Shown piece after piece: positions 11,301 through 25,312 of a DNA stretch of 64,000 nucleotides. Source of the DNA: Gerris lacustris (lineage: Eukaryota; Arthropoda; Insecta; Hemiptera; Gerridae). Each line of letters opens with the position of its first letter. Within the stretch, counting starts at the first letter, position 1. The translations under genes were made by a program, and so were the position numbers. The notes beneath the pieces are model-generated. The model made no database searches. It was not told the DNA's origin and saw nothing but the letters and a program-made list of their open reading frames with translations. The stretch spans positions 23,185,187-23,249,186 of the forward strand of contig OX578284.1 of assembly GCA_951217055.1 (NCBI GenBank). Direction: 5' to 3'.

Positions 11301-14300
11301 GTTCATGTTAGTGGTTAATGGTTCGTGTTCGTGGATCGTGTTAGTGGTCCATGTTAGTGGTTCGTGTTCATGTTAGTAGTTCGTGTTAGTGGTTCGTGTT
11401 AGTGGTTCGTGTTAGTGGTTCGTGTTAGTGGTTCGTGTTAGTGGTTCGTGTTAGTGGTTCGTGTTAGTAGTTCGTGTTCATGTTAGTAGTTCGTGTTCAT
11501 GTTAGTAGTTCGTGTTAGTGGTTCGTGTTTCGTGTTAGTGTTTCGTGTTAATGGTTCGTGTTAGGGGTTCGCGTTTGTGTTAGTAGTTCGTGTTAGTGGT
11601 TCGTGTTCGTGTTAGTGGTTCGTGTAAGTGGTTCGTGTTCATGTTAGTGGTTCGTGTTAGTGGTTCGTGTTAGTGGTTCGTGTTTGTAATAGTGGTTCGT
11701 GTTAGTGGTTCGTGTTAGTGGTTCATGTTTGTGTAAGTGGATCGTGTTTGTGTTAGTGGTTCGTGTTTGTGTTAGTGGTTCGTGTTTGTGTTAGTGGTTC
11801 GTGTTAGTGGTTCGTAGTTGTGTTAGTGGTTCGTGTTAGTGGTTCGTGTTCGTGGTTCGTGTTAGTGGTTCGTGTTAGTGGTTCGTGTTTGTGTTAGTGG
11901 TTCGTGTTTGTGTTAGTGGTTCGTGTTTGTGTTAGTGGTTCGTGTTTGTGGTTAGTGTTAGTGGTTCGTGTTTGTAATAGTGGTTCGTGTTAGTGGTTCG
12001 TGTTTGTATTAGTGGTTCGTGTTAGTGATTCGTGTTTGTGTTAGTGGTTCGTAGTTCGTGTTAGTGGTTCATGTTAGTAGTTCGTGTTAGTGGTTCGTGT
12101 TTGTGTTAGTAGTTCGTGTTCATGTTATTGGTTCGTGTTAGTGGTTCGTGTTTGTGTTAGTGGTTCGTGTAAGTGGTTCGTGTTCGTGTTAGTGGTTCGT
12201 GTTCGCGGTAGTTGTTCGTGTTCGTGTTAGTGGTTCGTGTTCGTGGTACGTGTTAGTGGTTCGTGTTCGTGTTAGAGGTTCGTGTTAGTGGTTCGTGTTC
12301 ATGTTAGTAGTTCGTGTTAGTAGTTCGTGTTAGTGGTTCGTGTTAGTGGTTCGTGTTAGTGGTTCGTGTTAGTAGTTCGTGTTAGTGGTTCGTGTTAGTG
12401 GTTCGTGTTAGTGGTTCGTGTTAGTGGTTCGTGTTAGTGGTTTGTGTTAGTGGTTCGTGTTAGTGGTTCGTGTTAGTGTTAGTAGTTCGTGTTAGTGGTT
12501 CGTGTTTGTGTTAGGGTTAGTAGTTCGTGTTAGTGTTAGTGGTTCGTGTTTGTGTTAGTAGTTCGTGTTAGTGGTTCGTGTTTGTGTTAGTGGTTCGTGT
12601 TAGTGGTTCGTGTTAGTAGTTAGTGTTTGTATTAGTGGTTTGTGTTTGTGTTAGTGGTTCGTAGTTCGTATTAGTGGTTCATGTTAGTAGTTCGTGTTAG
12701 TGGTTCGTGTTTGTGTTAGTAGTTCGTGTTCATGTTATTGGTTCGTGTTAGTGGTTCGTGTTTGTGTTAGTGGTTCTTGTAAGTGGTTCGTGTTCGTGTT
12801 AGTGGTTCGTGTTCGCGGTAGTTGTTCGTGTTCGTGTTAGTGGTTCGTGTTCGTGGTACGTGTTAGTGGTTCGTGTTCGTGTTAGAGGTTCGTGTTAGTG
12901 GTTCATGTTCATGTTAGTGGTTAATGGTTCGTGTTCGTGGATCGTGTTAGTGGTCCATGTTAGTGGTTCGTGTTCATGTTAGTAGTTCGTGTTAGTGGTT
13001 CGTGTTCGTGTTAGTGGTTCGTGTTAGTGGTTCGTGTTAGTGGTTCGTGTTAGTGGTTCGTGTTAGTGGTTCGTGTTAGTGGTTCGTGTTAGTGGTTCGT
13101 GTTAGTGGTTCGTGGTTGTAATAGTGGTTCGTGTTAGTGGTTCGTGTTTGTGTTAGTGGTTCGTGTTTGTGTTAGTGGTTCGTGTTTGTGGTTCGTGTTA
13201 GTGGTTCGTGTTTGTGTTAGTGGTTCGTGTTTGTGTTAGTGGTTCGTGTTAGTGGTTCGTGTTCATGTTAATGGTTCGTGTTAGTGGTTTTGTGTTTGTG
13301 TTAGTGGTTCGTGTTTGTGTTAGTGGTTAGTATTTGTGTTAGTGGTTCGTGTTTGTGGTTAGTGTTTGTGGTTCGTGTTTGTAATAGTGGTTCGTGTTAG
13401 TGGTTCGTGTTTGTATTAGTGGTTTGTGTTAGTGATTCGTGTTTGTGGTTCGTGTTAGTGGTTCGTGTTAGTGGTTCGTGTTAGTGGTTCGTGTTAGTGG
13501 TTCGTGTTAGTGGTTCGTGTTAGTGGTTCGTGTTAGTGGTTCGTGTTAGTGGTTCGTGTTAGTGGTTCGTGTTAGTGGTTCGTGTTTGTGTTAGTGGTTC
13601 GTGTTCGTGGTACGTGTTAGTGGTTCGTGTTCGTGTTAGAGGTTCGTGTTAGTGGTTCATGTTCATGTTAGTGGTTAATGGTTCGTGTTCGTGGATCGTG
13701 TTAGTGGTCCATGTTAGTGGTCCATGTTAGTGGTTCGTGTTAGTGGTTCGTGTTAGTGGTTCGTGTTTGTGTTAGTGGTTCGTGTTTGTGTTAGTGGTTC
13801 TTGTAAGTGGTTCGTGTTCGTGTTAGTGGTTCGTGTTCGCGGTAGTTGTTCGTGTTCGTGTTAGTGGTTCGTGTTCGTGGTACGTGTTAGTGGTTCGTGT
13901 TCGTGTTAGAGGTTCGTGTTAGTGGTTCATGTTCATGTTAGTGGTTAATGGTTCGTGTTCGTGGATCGTGTTAGTGGTCCATGTTAGTGGTTCGTGTTCA
14001 TGTTAGTAGTTCGTGTTAGTGGTTCGTGTTCGTGTTAGTGGTTCGTGTGTTAGTGGTTCGTGTTAGTGGTTCGTGTTAGTGGTTCGTGTTAGTGGTTCGT
14101 GTTAGTGGTTCGTGTTAGTGGTTCGTGGTTGTAATAGTGGTTCGTGTTAGTGGTTCGTGTTTGTGTTAGTGGTTCGTGTTTGTGTTAGTGGTTCGTGTTT
14201 GTGGTTCGTGTTAGTGGTTCGTGTTTGTGTTAGTGGTTCGTGTTTGTGTTAGTGGTTCGTGTTAGTGGTTCGTGTTCATGTTAATGGTTCGTGTTAGTGG

Positions 14301-14937
14301 TTTTGTGTTTGTGTTAGTGGTTCGTGTTTGTGTTAGTGGTTAGTATTTGTGTTAGTGGTTCGTGTTTGTGGTTAGTGTTTGTGGTTCGTGTTTGTAATAG
14401 TGGTTCGTGTTAGTGGTTCGTGTTTGTATTAGTGGTTTGTGTTAGTGATTCGTGTTTGTGGTTCGTGTTAGTGGTTCGTGTTAGTGGTTCGTGTTAGTGG
14501 TTCGTGTTAGTGGTTCGTGTTAGTGGTTCGTGTTAGTGGTTCGTGTTAGTGGTTCGTGTTAGTGGTTCGTGTTAGTGGTTCGTGTTTGTGTTAGTGGTTC
14601 GTGTTCGTGGTACGTGTTAGTGGTTCGTGTTCGTGTTAGAGGTTCGTGTTAGTGGTTCATGTTCATGTTAGTGGTTAATGGTTCGTGTTCGTGGATCGTG
14701 TTAGTGGTCCATGTTAGTGGTCCATGTTAGTGGTTCGTGTTCGTGTTAGTGGTTCGTGTTAGTGGTTCATGTTAGTGGTTTGTGTTAGTGGTTCGTGTTA
14801 GTGGTTCGTGTTAGTGGTTCGTGTTTGTGTTAGTGGTTCGTGTTTGTGATCCGTGTTTCGTGTTAGTGGTTCGTGTTAGTGGTTCATGTTAGTGGTTCAT
14901 GTTAGTGGTTCGTGTTAGTGGTTCATGTTAGAGGTTA
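8321..14937. repeat. 13-bp satellite, G/T-rich orientation
   Basis: The core unit is GTTAGTGGTTCGT (13 bp), often lengthened by 6 bp (GTTTGT or GTTCGT) to 19 bp. Variant strings such as GGTACGTGTTAGTGG, GTTAGAGGTTCG and GGTCCATGTTAGTGG recur in fixed order. Long blocks repeat: the passage with TTTGTAATAGTGG and TTTGTATTAGTGG recurs near 9796, 10816, 13377 and 14381, about 1.0 kb apart within pairs. No coding potential. Confidence 0.95.
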
Positions 14938-17900
14938 CCACAATAACACGAACCCCTAACACGAACCACTAACACAAACACGAACCACTAACACAAACCA
15001 CTAACACAAACACGAATCACTAACACGAACCACTAATACAAACACGAACCACTAACACGAACCACTAACACAAACCACTAACACGAACCACTAACACAAA
15101 CCACTAACACGAACCACTAACACTAACACGAACCACTAACACAAAACCACTAACACGAACCATTAACATGAACACGAACCACTAACACGAACCCCTAACA
15201 CGAACCACTAACACAAACCACTAACACAAACCACTAACACAAACACGAATCACTAACACGAACCACTAATACAAACACGAACCACTAACACGAACCACTA
15301 ACACGAACCACTAACACAAACCACTAACACGAACCACTAACACAAACCACTAACACGAACCACTAACACAAACCACTAACACGAACCACTAACACGAACC
15401 ACTAACAAGAACCACTAACACAAACACGAACCACTAACACGAACCACTAACACAAACCACAAACACGAACCACTAACAAAAACACGAACCACTAACAAGA
15501 ACCACTAACACGAACCACTAACACAAACACGAACCACTAACACGAACCACTAACACTAACCACAAACACGAACCACTAACACAAACACGAACCACTAACA
15601 CAACTACGAACCACTAACACAAACACGAACCACTAACACAAACACGAACCACTAACACGAACCACTAATACAAACACTAACACAAACACGAACCACTAAC
15701 ACGAACTACTAACACAAACACGAACCACTAACACTAACACGAACCACTAACACAAACACGAACCACTAACACGAACCACTAACACGAACCACTAACACGA
15801 ACCACTAACACAAACACGAACCACTAACACGAACCACTAACACTAACCACAAACACGAACCACTAACACAAACACGAACCACTAACACAACTACGAACCA
15901 CTAACACAAACACGAACCACTAACACAAACACGAACCACTAACACGAACCACTAACACGAACTACTAACACAAACACGAACCACTAACACTAACACGAAC
16001 CACTAACACAAACACGAACCACTAACACGAACCACTAATACAAACACGAACCACTAACACGAACCACTAACACTAACCACAAACACGAACCACTAACACA
16101 AACACGAACCACTAACACAACTACGAACCACTAACACGAACCACTAACACGAACCACTAATAGAAACACGAACCACTAACACGAACCACTAACACAAACA
16201 CGAACCACTAACACGAACCACTAACACTAACCACAAACACGAACCACTAACACAAACACGAACCACTAACACAACTACGAACCACTAACACGAACCACTA
16301 ACACAAACACGAACCACTAACACGAACCACTAATACAAACACTAACACAAACACGAACCACAAACACGAACTACTAACACAAACTACTAACACAAACACG
16401 AACCACTAACACTAACACGAACCACTAACACAAACACGAACCACTAACACGAACCACTAATACAAACACGAACCACTAACACGAACCACTAACACTAACC
16501 ACAAACACGAACCACTAACACAAACACGAACCACTAACACAACTACGAACCACTAACACGAACCACTAACACAAACACGAACCACTAACACAAACACGAA
16601 CCACTAACACGAACCACTAATACAAACACGAACCACTAACACGAACTACTAACACGAACCACTAACACTAACACGAACCACTAACACAAACACGAACCAC
16701 TAACACGAACCACTAATACAAACACGAACCACTAACACGATCCACTAACACAAACACGAACCACTAACACGAACTACTAACACGAACCACTAACACTAAC
16801 CACTAACACGAACCACTAATACAAACACGAACCACTAACACGAACCACTAACACAAACACGAACCACTAACACGAACCACTAACACGAACCACTAACACG
16901 AACTACTAACACAAACACGAACTACTAACACGAACCACTAACACAAACACGAACCACTAACACGAACCACTAACACGGACCACTAACACGAACCACTAAC
17001 ACGAACCTCTAACACTAACCACTAACCACAACACGAACTACTAACACTAACCACTAACACAAACACGAACCACTAACACGAACCACTATCACGAACCACT
17101 AATACAAACACGAACCACTAACACGAACCACTAACACAAACACGAACCACTAACACGAACCACTAACACAAACACGAACCACTAACACGAACCACTAATA
17201 CAAACACGAACCACTAACACGAACTACTAACACAAACACGAACCACTAACACAAACATGAACCACTAACACAAACACGAACCACTAACACGAACCACTAA
17301 TACAAACACGAACCACTAACACGAACTACTAACACAAACACGAACCACTAACACTAACACGAACCACTAACACAAACACGAACCACTAACACGAACCACT
17401 AATACAAACACGAACCACTAACACGATCCACTAACACAAACACGAACCACTAACACGAACTACTAACACTAACACGAACCACTAACACTAACCACTAACA
17501 CGAACCACTAATACAAACACGAACCACTAACACGAACCACTAACACAAACACGAACCACTAACACGAACCACTAACACGAACCACTAACACGAACTACTA
17601 ACACAAACACGAACTACTAACACGAACCACTAACACAAACACGAACCACTAACACGAACCACTAACACGGACCACTAACACGAACCACTAACACGAACCT
17701 CTAACACTAACCACTAACCACAACACGAACTACTAACACTAACCACTAACACAAACACGAACCACTAACACGAACCACTATCACGAACCACTAATACAAA
17801 CACGAACCACTAACACGAACCACTAACACAAACACGAACCACTAACACGAACCACTAACACGAACCACTAATACAAACACGAACCACTATCACTAACACG

Positions 17901-20425
17901 AACCACTAACACTAACCACTAATACAAACACGAACCACTAACACGAACCACTAACACAAACACGAACCACTATCACGAACCACTAATACAAACACGAACC
18001 ACTAACACTAACACGAACTACTAACACTAACACGAACCACTAACACGAACCACTAACACGAACCACCAACACGAACCACTAACACAAACACGAACCACTA
18101 ACACAAACACGAACCACTAACACGAACCACTAACACTAACACGAACCACTAACACGAACCACTAACACTAACACGAACCACTAACACAAAACCACTAACA
18201 CGAACCATTAACATGAACACGAACCACTAACACGAACCACTAACACAAACACGAACCACTAACACGAACCACTTAACACGAACCACTAACACGAACACGA
18301 ACCACTAACACGAACCACTTACACGAACCACTAATACAAACACGAACCACTAACACGAACCACTAACACAAACCACTAACACGAACCACTAACACGAACT
18401 TCTAACACAAACACGAACCACTAACACTAACACGAACCATTAACACAAACACGAACCACTAACACGAACTACTAACACAAACACGAACCACTAACACAAA
18501 CACGAACCACTAACACGAACCACTAACACTAACACGAACCACTAACACGAACCACTAACACAAACACGAACCACTAACACGAACTACTAACACTAACACG
18601 AACCACAAACACTAACACGAACCACTAACACGAACCACTAATACAAACACGAACCACTAACACGAACTACTAACACAAACCACTAACACTAACACAAACA
18701 CGAACCACTAACACGAACCACTAATACAAACACGAACCACTAACACGATCCACTAACACAAACACGAACCACTAACACGAACTACTAACACAAACACGAA
18801 CCACTAACACGAACCACTAACACGAACCACTAACACGAACTACTAACACAAACACGAACTACTAACACGAACCACTAACACAAACACGAACCACTAACAC
18901 GAACCACTAACACGGACCACTAACACGAACCACTAACACTGACCACTAACACGAACCTCTAACACTAACCACTAACCACAACACGAACTACTAACACTAA
19001 CCACTAACACAAACACGAACCACTAACACGAACCACTATCACGAACCACTAATACAAACACGAACCACTAACACGAACCACTAACACAAACACGAACCAC
19101 TAACACGAACCACTAACACGAACCACTAATACAAACACGAACCACTATCACTAACACGAACCACTAACACTAACCACTAATACAAACACGAACCACTAAC
19201 ACGAACTACTAACACAAACACGAACCACTATCACGAACCACTAATACAAACACGAACCACTAACACTAACACGAACTACTAACACTAACACGAACCACTA
19301 ACACGAACCACTAACACGAACCACCAACACGAACCACTAACACAAACACGAACCACTAACACAAACACGAACCACTAACACGAACCACTAACACTAACAC
19401 GAACCACTAACACTAACACGAACCACTAACACTAACACGAACCACTAACACAAAACCACTAACACGAACCATTAACATGAACACGAACCACTAACACAAA
19501 CACGAACCACTAACACGAACCACTTAACACGAACCACTAACACGAACACGAACCACTAACACGAACCACTTACACGAACCACTAATACAAACACGAACCA
19601 CTAACACGAACCACTAACACAAACCACTAACACGAACCACTAACACGAACTTCTAACACAAACACGAACCACTAACACTAACACGAACCATTAACACAAA
19701 CACGAACCACTAACACGAACTACTAACACAAACACGAACCACTAACACGAACCACTAACACAAACACGAACACAAACACGAACCACTAACACGAACCACT
19801 AACACTAACACGAACCACTAACACGAACCACTAACACAAACACGAACCACTAACACGAACTACTAACACTAACACGAACCACAAACACTAACACGAACCA
19901 CTAACACAAACACGAACCACTAACACGAACCACTAACACGAACCACTAATACAAACACGAACCACTAACACGAACCACTAACACAAACACGAACCACTAA
20001 CACTAACACGAACCACTAACACAAACACGAACCACTAACACAAACACGAACCACTAACACGAACCACTTAACACGAACCACTAACACGAACCACTAACAC
20101 GAACCACTTACACGAACCACTAACACGAACCACTAATACAAACACGAACCACTAACACGAACCACTAACACTAACCACTAACACAAACACGAACCACTAA
20201 CACGAACTACTAACACAAACACGAACCACTAACACGAACCACTAACACTAACACGAACCACTAACCATTAACACGAACCACTAACACGAACACGAACCAC
20301 TAACACGAACTACTAACACGAACCACTAACACAAACACGAAACACTAACACGAACACGAACCACTAACACGAACCATTAACACGAAACACTAACACGAAA
20401 CGCTAACACTAACACGAACCACACT
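14938..20425. repeat. Same 13-bp satellite, inverted (C/A-rich)
   Basis: From about 14938 the plus strand carries the reverse complement, ACGAACCACTAAC, with the same 6-bp extensions (ACAAAC). The switch takes place within about 15 bases at GTTAGAGGTTACCACAATAA. This arm has its own higher-order repeats: for example the block with CACGATCCACTAACAC and CACGGACCACTAAC recurs near 16735, 17420 and 18745. It ends in unique sequence at about 20425. Confidence 0.95.
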
Positions 20426-20629
20426 CCACAATAAGTAGGTGTACATAGATTACATAGGCAAATCTATAGTTTTTGATCACCTATAACAAACCCGGAGATT
20501 TGTAAATTAGGGTTATCTGTACTAATCTTTAAAGCACTTAATAAATTTTATTAATTTTAATTTAAGCATTTTGTAATTATTTTTTGTATTTTTATCTTAA
20601 CAAAACAAAAAGAAAAGAATAATTATGTA
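20426..20629. other. Unique AT-rich sequence beside the satellite
   Basis: Unique AT-rich sequence; no gene or repeat seen. Confidence 0.3.
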
Positions 20630-20758
20630 CCAGAGCTGAACAGAGTCTTTGCTCTAGCCATTATTGGCTATTGAAGGCTCTCGTTTCGTTACCTGAGAGG
20701 TAACCGTCAATGTAACATGTATGAATGAAATGGAAATAAAGAAATTGAATTGAAAAAA
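20630..20758 (+). mobile_element. Possible 3' end of a non-LTR retrotransposon
   Basis: A moderately GC stretch ends in ATGAATGAAATGGAAATAAA then GAAATTGAATTG and an A-rich tail, the usual look of insect non-LTR 3' UTRs. It could belong to the element whose 5' half ends at 6270, with the satellite in between, but nothing proves it. Confidence 0.35.
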
Positions 20759-21596
20759 AATAATAAAATAACACAGGAAACAAATTTCTTTCTTTATTAT
20801 TTAAAAAATCAACATTTATTTTCTTTAAACACATAATATATAAAATATATGTACAAACATTTATAATTTTTATAATATTTTGTGTGATTTATTTTTTTTT
20901 ATAGATTTTTTTTTTTTTTTTTTTTTAAATCATAAACTATCCTCCAAATATTAGAATATTTGAAATTAATTATATACAATTTAAAATAAACATATGTTAT
21001 AATAATATAAATATTAAATAGATAAATCTAAGAACACTAATAAAATAATTTTGTTCTAAATGTTAAAAGATTAACATATATTATTATTTTATATACATGA
21101 TTATTAATATTTAAATGATATTAGATATCGTTTGTAATTCTGTAGATATCCTGCTACCCCCATTTGCAAATCATATTAGTCTAGATAACATTTATCACCT
21201 GTTATACTCTTTGGAAATCATAACCATTGAGATATCAATTATCACCTTACAAAACATAATATCCAAGATATTGTAAATCATACACTATAAAGAGGTCAAT
21301 GAGAGCCGCTTTCCAGATTTTGAACATTTTACTATTGTTAATAACTAAACAGGGAGTAACAATATAATTTGACAAACATTTTCGGAAGAAACTCCCTCTT
21401 AAACTGAACAAAGCTCCATAGAAAATAGCATTCTAATCATTATCGGTTAATAATCAAAACGTAGGTCTTGTGGCGGATAGTAGTATATCCCCCCCCCCCC
21501 TTTAACACTCTAATTTCAATTACTAACCTCATTTTTAGAAATAAAATTAATATTCCATGAGATAACACTTATCACATTTTTAAAAATTACCTTCGC
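20759..21596. other. AT-rich intergenic DNA
   Basis: No gene seen. Contains T and C homopolymers (T at ~20910-20926, C at ~21490-21502). GGGAGTAACAATATAA at ~21353 resembles the terminal motif of the MITE family at 27.6-29.7 kb. Confidence 0.3.
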
Positions 21597-22050
21597 ATCC
21601 CAATTCAATTTAATCAGCAAAAATCCAGGCCTAGATGGAAATCAGGTCGACTTAATGTATGCATCCTAATTTAATTCTATCGCCAAAAATCTGAGGCAAG
21701 CCGCCAATTAGGCCGATTTAGTGTTTGCATTCTAATTCAATTCAATGCATTTAATTTCATCTGCAAAATTCCGTGCCCAGCAGGTATTCGGCCTGGTCTA
21801 TTGTTTAATGTTTATAATTCGATTGGCAAAAATCTGGGCCAAGCCAGATATCAGGACGATATAGTGTCCTCATTCTAAATCAATTCAAGGCATTTAATGC
21901 CATCGGCAAAGATCTGAGTCCAGGTCAGGTGATTAGGCCGATTTATTTTACATACCCATTTTACATACCATTTAATAACTCCAGCAGGCAATCGGGCCAA
22001 TCAATTGTTGAAGTTTATAATTCAGTCGGCAAAATTCCAGGCTTAGCGAT
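21597..22050. repeat. Degenerate 66-80-bp tandem repeat
   Basis: About six diverged units start with an AATTCAATT-like string and contain ATCGGCAAAAATCTGGGCC-like cores, at about 21600, 21665, 21733, 21812, 21878 and 22012. A C22 run follows at 22069-22090. Confidence 0.6.
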
Positions 22051-22510
22051 ATAGAGGCCCGTCTATTACCCCCCCCCCCCCCCCCCCCCCTCCCCCTGTC
22101 TATGCCACTGCCCGCCATAGTTAAATAGTATCAGGATTATGTAAAACTTGTACACTTCATTAATCGATTCAACCAAAGACCTACTATTGAAGCAACAGCG
22201 TAGGACATGAACACTTCACATACTAAGTCAATTTAACAAGATTAGTGAAATAAAAAAAGAATTTAAATTTTCAAGGCAAGACTCAAATAAATCATACTCC
22301 CCAGGATATCACAAGTTTTGAGAAAACTGATTTTTAAGAGTAATTATCAGGTAACCATATTAAAACCAGTTTCAACTGATAACCTACATCGTTATAAACA
22401 ACATCCTTCATATTTCAAAGTAGTAAAAACATATTTAAAAGTATTTATTTAAACACAGCATGTAACTTGCAATTATATATTATTATAAATATGTCTTGTT
22501 TAAAATTAAT

Positions 22511-22757
22511 AATGAATAAGTAGATTAAATATCTGACACTAAACATTTTCAAAAATTATATGTACATTTGGTTAAATTTCACTTACAATAATATAAATAA
22601 TAATAATATTTTACTTTATAATAATATACTTCAACGAATAAGTAGATTAAATATATTGGACACTAAACATATTTAAAAATTATATATACACTTAGGTTAA
22701 CTTTCATTTCCAATAGAATAAATAATAATTACATTTTACTTTATTATAATATACTTC
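22511..22757. repeat. Tandem duplication of ~122 bp
   Basis: AATAAGTAGATTAAATAT begins each copy (22513 and 22635) and each ends near ATATACTTC. The copies differ at scattered bases. AT-rich, noncoding. Confidence 0.75.
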
Positions 22758-24750
22758 ATGATTATAATATAGTCGTAACTTGAATATGATAGTATGATAA
22801 TAATAGCTATACAATTTTTAACAAAATTATTCTTCACTAATTGTTGAAAAAATCATTTTTTTTAATTGTAACAAAAAAGTAAACAACAAATGAATAAATA
22901 AAATAAAAAATAAAAATTCTTTGTAATAAGATTAGTTTAACCTTAGAGATCATCTGTCTTTGCTTTTAGACAGAACCAAATTTATAGAGAACATATAAAT
23001 TAAACTTTAATATTTTCCTTCCTTTTTACAATACTTAAAAGGATCGAAGAGGATAGTAGAGCTCTTGGTAAATGAAAAAAAAAAGTTAGAGTTTAAGGGC
23101 CACATCTACTCAATTACTAACACACCTACTATATTGATGTAGACATTTTTTTGGGGTGGGCGACCGGCGCTGTCCCCTATCAAAAAAAAAGTCTACAAAA
23201 ATCATCCTGCCTGTGGCAGCCAAAAGTGTAGCGCCAGTACTGGCCACAGCCCATGAAGGGCTTAACCTAGCTAAAGGGCTTTTACAACTATATATTGGTT
23301 AGTAGCGTGTCTCTTCATCAGCTCTAAACCATATATTTACATAACTGGATACACTTAAGCTGCAGAGCACTTAAGCAGCGTGGATAAACTTAAGCAGCTA
23401 CCCATGTATCCCAATTTAGGTTACACCAAGAGTGGGCTATATGTTTAATGGTAATAACTGCAAAGACAACTGTCATGGTAGTTCTTGAACTATTTTAACT
23501 TATAGTATAAATGAAATTTATTTTGACTTATCTAAATTGTTTTTAATACTAATGAATATTTATAAACTAAGGTCAAAAAGATCTCGAAAAGTGAAAAATC
23601 TTTGGAAATTAACATCATACATTTTATTTTTGGTTCTTTCATGCATAATGTAAGGTTAACAAATTTTAAAAAAATAGGTAATATTTTTAAAAAGTAAATA
23701 AACTCTTAAAATATCTTCTCTGCCAATATGACTATCTTTAATTTTAGATATAGACTATTTAATCTTATGTGTGATTATTTGAAAACCTCAAAATAATAGA
23801 AGCTACTTTTAATTAGGATTATATATTATATATTAAACAATATTATTTTTCTAACTTATATAATTAAAATATGCATATTTTTTTTAATAGGAAAGACATT
23901 ATAAATACTCATATAGACCCTCAAGATAAATATTTGGATCAAATTTATACCAGATTTTACTTCATAAATATGAATATCTTATACATATATTTATTATAAT
24001 TATATTATTTATATTTAAACATGAATACGGTAAATAAATTATAATTAATTAAAAATCTATTTACAAAATTATTGATTAGATAACAAATAATATGTTTGAA
24101 CATTCAGACTTGTAACGTAAAGCATTTAATACTTATAATAAATAAATAAAAATATTTCAAATAATATATAAGGGATGGCTGCATTCAGTGGCGTAAGAGC
24201 AGAGTCCCAAACAACCAGCTAGGCCACTGACTAAAAGAAAGTAAAGTACTTAAGATATACCTCATTCTTATTTGCCTTATTTGTCTTAAGATATCTTATT
24301 CTTGCTGTCATAAATAATTTAGGGATATTTATGCTAACATAATAAAAGTTATTACTACAACTGATGTAGGAATTGCTATAATAAGTAACAAAGTAAGAAA
24401 CTAATTGAATATTCCATTAAGTTACTCAGGCAGTATTTGCTAATGAATGGTAATTTAAATTAACTCTCATAAGCGCAATTAATTATGCCCTAATTAAGCG
24501 CAACTGATCTAATAGGCACAATCATTACATTTTATCCGCCTTCTCTGTTCGTATATGGCAGAGCAACTAGCGCTTTTGAGTAGCTGTCACTTATCTATTG
24601 AGGTTTGAATAGTTATTAATCTGTTTACCAGAAACATTTAACAGTAACCAAAGTAATCACCCATTTTTTTAAAAAAAATAATAAAGTAAAATATATCAAA
24701 ATATGATTATCCATAAGCCCAAGTGCAAATTAATATGCAGATGAAGCAGT
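22758..24750. other. AT-rich intergenic DNA
   Basis: No coding exon seen on either strand. A less AT-rich patch at 23145-23290 has a small hairpin (CTGTGGCAGCC…GTACTGGCCACAG) and is unassigned; it may be an old repeat. Confidence 0.3.
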
Positions 24751-24925
24751 GTAGGGCAGGACAGTTTTTTTAACAGCAGAAATATACAAGACCATGCGAA
24801 GTAAGATGCCAGATCCACTAGCGCAGGGTAGGTCACGTGTTATTTAGTACTGCACGAAATAATCTGCGTCTCACTTCGTGCAGGTTGGTATATTTCTGCT
24901 GTTAAAAATAACTGTGCTGCCCTAC
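24751..24925. mobile_element. 175-bp MITE with ~37-bp inverted ends
   Basis: Ends GTAGGGCAGGACAGTT…AACAGCAGAAATATAC and its inverted partner ending CTGTGCTGCCCTAC. An inner hairpin CTGCACGAA…TTCGTGCAG lies at about 24851-24884. Confidence 0.8.
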
Positions 24926-25312
24926 CCTGCGTCTCAAAGTACGCCCTGGCTAAGAATCAAGATTTTGTGACTTTTTTTTATAGTTTGATTTTATTTTACA
25001 TTGTTTTTAATAAACAATACTTATTTTATTTGTTAAAACCATTAACAATGTAGGTATTACCTTGATAAAAAAAAATTAAATCAAAGTTTTAGTTATATCA
25101 TTAAAATGATGTTTACAAAGTACTTATTGGGCTCATTGAGCTTGACAGAGGGTTAATAAATGAAATATTTTTATTATTTGTGTATTTAAAATAAATAGTA
25201 ACTAGGCATCGCATTGCTCTGAAATTAAAGCCAATATACTGCAATAAACATTGAATTTTAAGATCCTCGACTGTGTTTTTCTCCAGTGTGTGATAGCGAC
25301 TCATCATAGAAG

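Noticed and set aside
8321..14937. Canonical telomere repeat
   Set aside because: The unit is not TTAGG or a known variant, and unique sequence with genes lies on both sides. Kept only as a question in the satellite finding.
8321..20425. CRISPR-like array
   Set aside because: There are no unique spacers; the array is a 13-bp head-to-tail satellite in a eukaryotic sequence.
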